Made by a program: the position numbers and the translations under genes
Shown: positions 61,701 through 64,000 of the stretch, one piece after another
Layout: every line of letters starts with the position of its first letter
How positions within the stretch are numbered: position 1 is the stretch's first letter
DNA from: Liolophura sinensis
Taxonomy: Eukaryota; Mollusca; Polyplacophora; Chitonida; Chitonidae
Length of the DNA: 64,000 bases
Reading direction: 5' to 3'
NCBI RefSeq assembly: GCF_032854445.1
Contig: NC_088300.1
Span: forward strand, 70,904,984-70,968,983
The notes under the pieces: generated by a model
Database searches by the model: none
Seen by the model: the letters and a program-made list of their open reading frames with translations, nothing else
Told to the model about the DNA's origin: nothing

Positions 61701-62519
61701 CAGCACCTGCTTATTTAATCATGCAATTAAATGTTGTAATCCAAATGATAAGTGAGAATGAGCCATAAAGATTGTTCATGCTCCACATGAGAACAAAGAG
61801 AGATTTGATCACTGTTTACAGGTCTTGTTGACGAAGGAAGGTTCATATCTTGGCTCTTCTCCAACCCAGAGAAAGGACTGACGTCACAGTACGAGCTCTC
61901 AAGCAAGCTGAAGGAGAACCTGTGCAAGCTAGGCAGGAACCAGGCCCTCTATGATGACTACAAGCTGTCAGGGTTCCGTGTGGGTCCCCTATTGCCCCCG
62001 GAACTCACTGGGTGTCACCCGGCCTCGAAAGTGGCCTCCTTCGCTTTGACCAACAGCGCCCCGATGCATCTGACCCAGTACTATGCCTGGACAGGGGCCA
62101 TGGCGGGCGTCAGGGAATACGCCATCAAGAACTGTGGGATAATCATCGAGCGTGACCACACGGGGGTGTACTGTCGGAACCCAGAGACCGTCACGTCTTC
62201 CTTGTATCTAGTCAGCGGTGCCGTGGCTTCTCATGATCCCAAGAAGACCATTGGTAACGATGTGAATGTTCCCTCATTGGTGTGGATGGCGGGCTGTTGT
62301 GTGGACACGGATGGTGCAAGGGTGCGCTCCTTCGCCTTCTACCTCATGAACAAGGCGGATTTCCCTGTGCGTAAGGTTCCTGTCTCCGAGCTAGAGACAC
62401 TGCTAAGCGTCATGACAGACCCCAAAGAAGGTGGTGGGTCCCCAATGAAAATTTTCCCAGCATCAGCGGGTATATGTGGGAATCCGCTAAATGACGACAC
62501 TGAGCGTCTGAATGTATAG
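22614..62519 (+). CDS. Secreted sushi/FS-Kazal/TSP1/ENDOD1-like protein
   Basis: This is an 18-exon gene model; the coding exons are listed separately. Joined, they give 3903 bases (1300 residues plus TAG) with no internal stop, all introns GT-AG and all phase 1. Domains: signal peptide 1-~17; sushi 41-97 and 99-155; acidic Ser/Thr/Pro linker 156-377; sushi 379-435, 437-493, 495-551, 553-609 and 611-667; acidic linkers 668-714; ten-Cys follistatin/Kazal 718-787; TSP1-like ~804-860; linker to 905; Cys/Trp-rich segment and ENDOD1-like nuclease fold 906-1300. There is no membrane segment after the signal peptide, so it is probably secreted. Sushi domains normally bind proteins or surfaces; the nuclease part appears catalytically dead. 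Likely roles by inference are extracellular matrix, haemolymph or immune recognition. A further small exon in the long introns cannot be excluded. Confidence 0.85.
22723..29804 (+). other. Intron 1, unique part
   Basis: AT-rich intronic sequence. Short open frames on both strands (for example 22794-23153 and 28955-29236) have no recognisable domain. No further sushi-like exon (TGYAAYGARGGNTAY pattern) was seen on visual scanning. Confidence 0.5.
29805..30625. repeat. 66-bp minisatellite in intron 1, ~12 copies
   Basis: A unit running ATGTCTTAACGGCTAACGTT, then TAGNGTCATCCACTTTCGTG, then ACACAAGAGGCGCYGTATGR recurs. TGTC blocks lie at 29940, 30007, 30073, 30140, 30208, 30272, 30338, 30404, 30470, 30535 and 30601, so spacing is 64-68 bp with 66 most common. 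As 66 is a multiple of three, a chance 87-codon frame of 22-residue repeats appears at 30278-30541; it is not a gene. Confidence 0.92.
30626..31506 (+). other. Intron 1, 3' part
   Basis: No feature beyond the acceptor of exon 2 (CTACTTTTTGTGAAG). Minus-strand open frames overlapping 31191-31609 are shadows of intron and exon 2. Confidence 0.5.
31507..31689 (+). CDS. Exon 2: sushi domain 1
   Basis: 61 codons, phase 1 to phase 1, donor GTAAGT. Four sushi cysteines are in place: FCGDPP, YICNPGYYL, SRCLRG and MACR, with the conserved Trp in GIWDG. The pattern with PPYKEGTP before the second Cys groups it with sushi 3 rather than with the other five. An exon of this size and phase is the classic one-exon-per-sushi arrangement. 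Confidence 0.93.
31690..33330 (+). other. Intron 2, with a possible SINE-like segment
   Basis: Around 32250-32495 there is a B-box-like CAGGTTCGAATCCATCTC, a CTAGTACCTGACGAAGGGAG body like that in family B variants, and a final CATCAATTCAATAAATAAAT tail. This is probably a diverged tRNA-derived SINE (confidence about 0.5). The rest is unannotated intron. Confidence 0.5.
33331..33504 (+). CDS. Exon 3: sushi domain 2
   Basis: 58 codons, phase 1 to phase 1, acceptor TGTTTTCCAG and donor GTGGGT. Cysteines in KSCSDPG, YYCNDGYKLVG, RTCELD and PTCE, with Trp in TEWTG. It belongs to the same subtype as sushi 4-7 (YGARVFYYCN motif). The open frame upstream of 33331 is intronic. Confidence 0.95.
33505..39229 (+). 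other. Intron 3, 5' part
   Basis: No coding feature recognised. A minus-strand frame at 35025-35288 is Cys/Gly-rich but has no known domain. A tRNA-like B box on the minus strand (GTTCGAATCCACTTCC, about 38105-38130) may be a SINE remnant. The G run at 38215-38232 is listed separately. Confidence 0.45.
38215..38239. repeat. 18-base poly-G run
   Basis: Eighteen consecutive G (38215-38232) are followed by TGGCGGCGGGG. Minus-strand frames here read poly-proline by chance. Run length is uncertain; such tracts can form G-quadruplexes and often mark sequencing or assembly slippage. Confidence 0.9.
39230..39685 (+). pseudogene. Penelope-like reverse transcriptase relic
   Basis: The reading frame contains FLINNIYVKF, GTPMGTNCAPLLADLFL, KRYIHNLLALNN and a SYNKLYLYRG segment. 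The GxPMGTNCAPLxADLFL block and the order of motifs match RT of Penelope-like elements. The catalytic box expected as YIDD reads YIHN (39458-39469), so both active-site Asp are lost. No GIY-YIG endonuclease or terminal repeats were found near it. It lies in intron 3 of the host gene and is a 5'- and 3'-truncated fossil. The frame opens at 39098, but its first ~45 codons do not match the family. Confidence 0.85.
39664..39702. repeat. Dispersed ~39-bp repeat, copy 2
   Basis: TTTCTTTGGTAGTTTGTGTT then AAACGTCGTTTTGGGAATTG matches 12272-12310 with about three mismatches; CGTACTT also occurs a little upstream of both. It directly follows the Penelope relic. The family is unknown. Confidence 0.7.
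39917..40012 (-). mobile_element. SINE family B, minus-strand 3' half
   Basis: Read on the minus strand it gives TTCTTCCCACCATAATATTA, then GACGTCGTATGAATGAAATA, then TTCTTGAGTTCACCAATCAA and an ATAAATTATTTT tail. This is the family B 3' half with a few substitutions. The head is missing. Confidence 0.75.
40013..41639 (+). other. Intron 3, no gene recognised
   Basis: Overlapping short frames at 40776-41176 on both strands carry no recognisable domain. I see no exon-like segment with phase 1 borders and sushi cysteines. Confidence 0.45.
41640..41838 (-). mobile_element. SINE family B, near full-length minus copy
   Basis: Read on the minus strand: GGGGCCTCAGTGGCCGAGAT and GGTTAGCGAACCAGCGC form the tRNA-like head. 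GTGAGTTCAACTCCAGCTCA, GGCTTCCTCTCCGGCAGTAC and CCTGGTTTTCTCCCACCATT form the body. It matches the plus copy at 43383-43632, but the 3' tail after CTGGCCG is lost. Confidence 0.85.
41839..43382 (+). other. Intron 3, no gene recognised
   Basis: T-rich intronic sequence with no supported feature. Confidence 0.45.
43383..43632 (+). mobile_element. SINE family B, reference copy
   Basis: The head TGGTGGTTAGCGCGTTAGCA with GTGAGCTCAAGTCCAGCTCA is tRNA-derived. The body is GCTTCCTCTCCGGCCGTACG, GGATGGTCGTGGGTTACCTC and CTCGGTTTCCTCCCACCATA. The 3' part is ATGCTGGCCGCCGTCGTATA, GTGAAATATTCTTGAGCACG and ACACCAATCAAATAAATGAA. This is the most complete member in the window and the template used for calling the others. 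A 104-codon open frame across it is spurious. Confidence 0.9.
43633..45546 (+). other. Intron 3, 3' part
   Basis: No supported feature apart from the acceptor of exon 4 (TTTACTTTTCGTACAG). Confidence 0.45.
45547..46212 (+). CDS. Exon 4: acidic Ser/Thr/Pro linker
   Basis: 222 codons, phase 1 to phase 1, donor GTAAGA. The segment (residues 156-377) has no cysteine and is rich in Asp, Glu, Ser, Thr and Pro, so it should be extended and heavily O-glycosylated. Ser-Gly sites flanked by acidic residues occur at 171 (EEKGSGE) and at 347-356 (ESGSGSGFSSGEVIDEE). This is the usual context of glycosaminoglycan attachment. It separates sushi 1-2 from sushi 3-7. By family knowledge such linkers are spacers and often vary fast; the function here is inferred. 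Confidence 0.88.
46450..46623 (+). CDS. Exon 5: sushi domain 3
   Basis: 58 codons, phase 1 to phase 1, acceptor CATTTCAATCATTAG and donor GTATGT. Cysteines in APCGAPP, TYTCVEGYYTEG, VSCRNG and FTCI, with Trp in GTWED. RNGTW holds an N-glycosylation site. The VPYQDGS motif and GYY after Cys2 pair it with sushi 1. Confidence 0.94.
46624..48250 (+). other. Intron 5
   Basis: AT-rich intron with no recognised element. Short Lys-rich frames near 47678-47872 come from A-rich sequence and are not considered genes. Confidence 0.5.
48251..48424 (+). CDS. Exon 6: sushi domain 4
   Basis: 58 codons, phase 1 to phase 1, acceptor TTTCTTCACTTAG and donor GTAAGC. Cysteines in KSCGEPP, FFNCNEGYEIVG, RTCQPNQ and PFCR, with Trp in QTWSG. 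PNQTW holds an N-glycosylation site. Closely related to sushi 2 and 5-7. Confidence 0.95.
48425..48899 (+). other. Intron 6, 5' part
   Basis: No supported feature. Confidence 0.45.
48900..49195 (+). mobile_element. SINE family A, diverged copy
   Basis: A degenerate B-box region (GACCGGGGATCAAATTCCGG) is followed by CTTGTTAATCGTGGTATGGC, GCGCTCAATATATAAAG, CAGCCTGCTCGGCAGGGAGA and a final GTTAAAGGCGACGTTAATTC. The order and the end match the family A copies at 7438 and 19062, with more divergence. Boundaries are approximate. Confidence 0.55.
49196..49659 (+). other. Intron 6, middle
   Basis: No supported feature. Confidence 0.4.
49660..49806 (+). mobile_element. SINE family B, 3' half
   Basis: GGTCTTTCAGCAACCGGATG, GCCCGGTTTTCTCCCACAAT, GCTGGCCGCCGTAATATAAG, ATGTTCTTGAGTACGGCGTA and an AATCAATCAAACAAATAAAT tail reproduce the family B 3' half. 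The tRNA-like head is missing. Confidence 0.85.
49807..50596 (+). other. Intron 6, 3' part with a poly-C run
   Basis: A 15-base C run lies at 50332-50346. Short open frames on both strands at 49815-50241 are unsupported. The acceptor of exon 7 is ATCTTTGTTCCAG. Confidence 0.5.
50597..50770 (+). CDS. Exon 7: sushi domain 5
   Basis: 58 codons, phase 1 to phase 1, donor GTAAGG. Cysteines in KACSDPG, FYFCNEGYEMVG, LTCRSD and PTCR, with Trp in QTWSA. SSNLTC holds an N-glycosylation site. Begins with a Leu-Lys junction where its sister exons have Ala-Lys, Glu-Lys or Val-Lys. Confidence 0.95.
50771..51833 (+). other. Intron 7
   Basis: No recognised element. The acceptor of exon 8 is ATCGTGTTTTCTCAG. 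Confidence 0.5.
51834..52007 (+). CDS. Exon 8: sushi domain 6
   Basis: 58 codons, phase 1 to phase 1, donor GTAGGT. Cysteines in KTCGTPS, FYYCNEGYHLVG, MYCNAD and PTCI, with Trp in QNWSG. No N-glycosylation sequon is seen. Closely related to sushi 2, 4, 5 and 7. Confidence 0.95.
   Translation, partial: RRPAGHHLPLPTAIFPEANIPSAGECSIIVTKATIWWERITCTAMLIRTGLVMRQPA
52008..53032 (+). other. Intron 8, 5' part
   Basis: No supported feature. Confidence 0.45.
53033..53199. mobile_element. Small inverted-repeat element (MITE-like), copy 1
   Basis: The ends are inverted repeats of about 19 bp: CAGTTGTTCAGAAGTGTAT at the left and ATACACATTTGAACAACTG at the right (two mismatches). GCC flanks both ends and may be a 3-bp target duplication. 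Inside, a 34-bp segment (TAGGATGATACTAATRTTAA and on to ATTCAT) is tandemly doubled. There is no coding capacity. The superfamily cannot be named from this. Confidence 0.65.
53260..53377. mobile_element. MITE-like element, copy 2 (shorter)
   Basis: The left end CACTTGTTCAAAAGTGTAT and interior (TTAGGGCTTAAG, CAGACTAAAATGTCATTTAC, TAGGATGATACTAATATTA) match copy 1. The right end TTTTGAACAACTG is the inverted repeat. It lacks the second 34-bp unit and the right subterminal part of copy 1. Confidence 0.6.
53378..53862 (+). other. Intron 8, 3' part
   Basis: No supported feature. The acceptor of exon 9 is GTTCATTTATCCACAG. Confidence 0.45.
53863..54036 (+). CDS. Exon 9: sushi domain 7
   Basis: 58 codons, phase 1 to phase 1, donor GTAAGC. 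Cysteines in KSCGDPG, HFYCNEGYELIG, RTCLIT and PICQ, with Trp in EEWSD. VGARVHFYCN is nearly the same as YGARVFYYCN of sushi 2. This is the last sushi domain. Confidence 0.95.
54037..54687 (+). other. Intron 9, with a SINE family B fragment
   Basis: A minus-strand family B tail (GATTTAATGTCGTACTCAAG, then AACATTTTAT) lies at 54258-54290. Nothing else is recognised. The acceptor of exon 10 is CCCTGTGTATTTGCAG. Confidence 0.55.
54688..54783 (+). CDS. Exon 10: short acidic linker
   Basis: 32 codons, phase 1 to phase 1, donor GTAGGA. Encodes a cysteine-free Glu/Asp/Thr-rich segment (residues 668-699) with DNSTEETTEGP, which includes an N-glycosylation sequon and likely O-glycosylated Thr. Like exon 4 it looks like a flexible spacer. 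It fits the shared frame and splice phase, but has no family match of its own. Confidence 0.78.
54784..57817 (+). other. Intron 10
   Basis: Minus-strand frames at 55706-56011 and 56083-56382 (about 100 codons each) have no recognisable domain or splice context. No mobile element recognised. The acceptor of exon 11 is CTTACCTCTAATTTACAG. Confidence 0.45.
57818..57862 (+). CDS. Exon 11: 15-codon mini-exon
   Basis: A 45-base exon, phase 1 to phase 1, between a good acceptor and the donor GTGAGT. Encodes Gly/Ser-rich EGSSDLWQNSGLGSG (residues 700-714). Its inclusion is supported by splice sites and frame only. Skipping it would keep the frame. Confidence 0.65.
58278..58490 (+). CDS. Exon 12: follistatin/Kazal domain
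   Basis: 71 codons, phase 1 to phase 1, acceptor TTGTTGTTCTGTTAACAG and donor GTACGT. It encodes ICDENTCKFGGVC and FQCVCNFTC, an EGF-like follistatin N-part. Kazal then follows: VTCGSDGHVYGNTCEIRLAS, then C. Nine of the ten cysteines are in this exon and the tenth is the first codon of exon 13. The CGSDGxxYxNxCE core is typical of agrin, follistatin and SPARC family members, where such modules bind growth factors or proteases. NFT in CNFTC is an N-glycosylation sequon. Confidence 0.93.
58755..58808 (+). CDS. Exon 13: end of Kazal domain and linker
   Basis: 18 codons, phase 1 to phase 1, acceptor GTCAACATTTTTCAG and donor GTACGT. The split codon at the junction forms the last Kazal cysteine (APNNM then C), which strongly supports this exon. 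The remainder, KDLSVEKLLPSCGMDSE, is a linker with one extra cysteine. Confidence 0.85.
58809..59162 (+). other. Intron 13
   Basis: No supported feature. The acceptor of exon 14 is AATGGTCTGCCTTTAG. Confidence 0.5.
59163..59402 (+). CDS. Exon 14: thrombospondin type 1-like repeat
   Basis: 80 codons, phase 1 to phase 1, donor GTAAGA. EWSDWSLW gives the W-x-x-W-x-x-W motif that is C-mannosylated in TSP1 repeats. RFRHC, SHCAG and RLC follow at the usual positions. The CS(V/T)xCG motif that supplies the first two cysteines is missing (LWIRSGSKDIR instead), so the disulphide pattern must differ. The last ~25 residues (GYQYRYKCKGVDG) are outside the repeat. TSP1 repeats usually bind matrix or glycosaminoglycans; that role is inferred. 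Confidence 0.85.
59622..59657 (+). CDS. Exon 15: 12-codon mini-exon
   Basis: A 36-base exon, phase 1 to phase 1, after GTATTCGCCTTTAG and before GTAAGT. Encodes ICTGIIRKIEN with one cysteine. Both splice sites are strong and the phase fits, but there is no domain evidence. Confidence 0.65.
59658..60011 (+). other. Intron 15
   Basis: No supported feature. The acceptor of exon 16 is TTTTTCTTTTCAG. Confidence 0.5.
60012..60041 (+). CDS. Exon 16: 10-codon mini-exon
   Basis: A 30-base exon, phase 1 to phase 1, acceptor TTCTTTTCAG and donor GTAAGA. Encodes DEVFVGNNSY, with an N-glycosylation sequon. It is supported by splice sites and phase only. Confidence 0.6.
60042..60541 (+). other. Intron 16
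   Basis: No supported feature. Short open frames at 60383-60571 and on the minus strand overlap the acceptor of exon 17 by chance. Confidence 0.5.
60542..61030 (+). CDS. Exon 17: Cys/Trp-rich segment and start of nuclease-like domain
   Basis: 163 codons, phase 1 to phase 1, acceptor ACATTTTGTACTTTGCAG and donor GTAAGG. The first ~85 residues (EDCWFSLF, NWCHKRNQ, GHGYCEM, HYFCHSQSKCW) hold six cysteines and several Trp and match no family I can name. From about residue 985 the sequence becomes ENDOD1-like: TRFAFGGRPPTTFEEA, VICQKYSEK and HFATLYDTTKRIPVFSFGKL. The FATLYD-(x)3-RIP-V-S block is the most diagnostic stretch of that family. Confidence 0.92.
61245..61685 (+). mobile_element. SINE family B interrupted by its own tandem array
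   Basis: The right end (ATATATGTGAAATATCCCGA, AGCACTGCGTGAAACATCAA, then TAAAGTCAAGTCAATCAAGT) is a diverged family B tail. The part before the array (about 61245-61330, including GCCCGGTGATTTCCTCC) resembles the family B body. The array units themselves (GGGCTCTTTGAGTTTTCCTC) look like the body segment GGGCTGTGCTCGGTTTCCTC. The left boundary is uncertain. Confidence 0.6.
61335..61585 (+). repeat. 43-bp minisatellite with 86-bp dimers
   Basis: AATTGTGAGGTTTC blocks start at 61374, 61417, 61460, 61503 and 61546, an exact 43-bp period. Units alternate between a CCCCTTGGGCTCTTTGAGTT type and an ATCATGGGCTCTTTAGGGTA type, so the homogenised unit is the 86-bp dimer. It lies inside the SINE above. 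Confidence 0.92.
61822..62519 (+). CDS. Exon 18: nuclease-like domain and stop
   Basis: 231 codons plus TAG. It carries the rest of the ENDOD1-like fold: SFALTNSAPMHL, SLYLVSGAVASHDPKK, NVPSLVWMAGCCVD and VSELETLL. The DRGH catalytic motif of this superfamily should lie at residues 1120-1123 and reads FRVG (61974-61985). The metal-ligand Asn expected a little after the TNxxP motif reads Thr in MHLTQYYAW (codon 62073-62075). Hence the domain is probably a folded but inactive nuclease. The GC-rich codon use here differs from the AT-rich introns, as expected of constrained coding sequence. The protein ends DDTERLNV with no membrane anchor. Confidence 0.93.
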
Positions 62520-64000
62520 GTTAGCCCGTCTTTATGAACGTTTCAAGAAAGGATCATTGATATTACAATCACCTGGGAACAGCAAGAACATAGGCAGTTC
62601 AGTGTCTGCCGCTAGTTTTCTCCAGTCAAAAGGATGAACTGAACATATTGCGTGGCGAGTTCATTGCTTCCTTACCCAATGGATTTCATTTAAGCACCGT
62701 GCTGCGGGTAAATGATGGCGCTGCCGTGGAACTGTTATCGTGAAACCACTCCGATTTGTGGAGATGAATCCTACTGGCAGTACGGTTATATACTGTTTCA
62801 TATGCTTTATGACAGCACACATGCAGACCCAGTGACCAGGTCTGACTAGTGCCTCTCGATATCTCACGGAAATATGTGTCTCATTTTTGTCAGTCTTGTC
62901 GTGAGTGAATTTGACGTGAAGAAAATATGGATTATTAGCTAGAGAAAATATTCAACAAATGTAATGACACTGATATATTTAGTAAAACAACCTATGGTAT
63001 CATATTCAATGTGATTTGGAAGCGTAATGACGAATGTTTTCAGCGGATATTGCGATTATAGACTTGACAGCCCAAATGCAGGGGAATGAGCTCTGTAACT
63101 ACCTTTGCGCGTTACGAAAGTGAGCTAAGGGATGAAATATACCAGGCTTAAAACAAAGAGCAGATGCCGTTTCTAACATTATCATAAGTATTGTTTCTTC
63201 GTTTGTTAATGGATATGACGAAATGGCGTCTATGGAATTCGTCGTCGGTGATAAATTTAGCGAATTCATGTGTGTTTCTAAACGATTAATTAGTGCATTA
63301 ATTGCGTGACTATTTATGTAGCAATATTCATCGATGGTGATGAAACTGTTGACATTCATACACAATTGTTCTTCGATATTATGAGAAAACAAAGCGATCT
63401 GCGATGACGCATTTTTCGTTTTATCTAATCCCGTTTATGTTAAAATTCTTGTGTGCGATTATAAATGCTTGTGATGGAGAATTTTATATATAATGAATTT
63501 GATATCTCCTGTTGAATTGTTAATATCTCTGGCAAACCTTCGTTAATTTGTAGTTTTAAAAGCTTTATGAAAGAACAAACGTCATTAAAATGTGTTTGTA
63601 TACTTGATTATCCGTGTTTCTCAGGCTGGTTTGAAGTAGAAAGATGTAAATGAAGAATGTGATACTTTCCAGGAATTTGTGTGTAAAATTCAGGTTTCCA
63701 ATGTCTTTGTTCAGAACTTCTCCTATCTTAACCTCGTCCTTGATGTTTCCCGAAATGTTTCTGCTTTCATTCAGGAGTCACGTGATTGTTTCTCCTGCAC
63801 ATCATTTGAATGAATGAATGATTGAAAGACTAAATGAATGATTATGGCTTAACCCAACGTTGGCAATATGTCAGCGAGAGCGTGACGAGAACATGTTCAA
63901 AAGAACGTCACTTTTTGATAGCTTATAATGTAGTATCCATGCTTTACCACGTACTCAGTGGTATTTCAGTTCAATGACGGCGGGCATTTTTATGTGTAAC
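62520..64000 (+). other. Probable 3' UTR and downstream flank
   Basis: No further exon is seen. There is no AATAAA close to the stop. The best candidate polyadenylation signal I noticed is ATTAAA at 63584-63589, followed by a GT-rich stretch (TGTGTTTGTATACTTG), giving a 3' UTR of about 1.1 kb. A minus-strand frame at 63099-63392 (97 codons) has no recognisable domain. Confidence 0.35.

Larger units (their letters stand above)
61031..61821 (+). other. Intron 17, holding an expanded SINE
   Basis: A family B-like SINE with an internal 43-bp minisatellite fills most of this intron (listed separately). The acceptor of exon 18 is TTTGATCACTGTTTACAG. Confidence 0.6.

Overview
The window is animal nuclear DNA: AT-rich, intron-rich, with GT-AG introns, tRNA-derived SINEs, a Ty3/Gypsy LTR retrotransposon, a Penelope-type reverse transcriptase relic and many minisatellites. 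One SINE family (3' part reading CTGGCCGCCGTCGTATAAGT, tail rich in AATCAAATAAAT) is of a type I associate with mollusc genomes. My best guess is a mollusc or another lophotrochozoan; this rests on recall, not on a search.

Layout. 1-13.6 kb: no convincing gene; a 17-bp minisatellite, a ~90-bp triplet repeat, a 36-bp minisatellite and SINE pieces. 13.7-14.3 kb: a possible solo or relic LTR and short duplications. 14.35-19.06 kb: a decayed but structurally complete Ty3/Gypsy element with both LTRs, a primer-binding-site-like sequence, a polypurine tract and a 5-bp target duplication. 19.06-20.8 kb: a SINE, then a 40-bp minisatellite with 80-bp dimer structure. 22.58-62.52 kb: one large plus-strand gene of 18 coding exons. 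62.52-64 kb: its probable 3' UTR and flank.

The gene is the main content. Joining its exons (all GT-AG, every one of the 17 introns in phase 1) gives an unbroken reading frame of 1300 residues: signal peptide; sushi 1-2; a 222-residue acidic Ser/Thr/Pro linker with SGSG-type possible glycosaminoglycan sites; sushi 3-7; two short acidic linkers; a ten-cysteine follistatin/Kazal domain; a degenerate thrombospondin type 1 repeat; two mini-exons; a Cys/Trp-rich segment; and a C-terminal domain resembling ENDOD1-type DNA/RNA non-specific nucleases. By eye the nuclease DRGH motif and the usual metal-binding Asn are replaced, so it looks like a pseudonuclease. I read the product as a secreted matrix, haemolymph or immune-type recognition protein with an architecture I do not recognise as a named family.

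The introns hold most of the remaining repeats: a 66-bp minisatellite, the Penelope relic, SINEs, a pair of small inverted-repeat elements, and a 43-bp minisatellite that seems to have arisen inside a SINE. No bacterial features, CRISPR arrays or functional RNA genes were seen.
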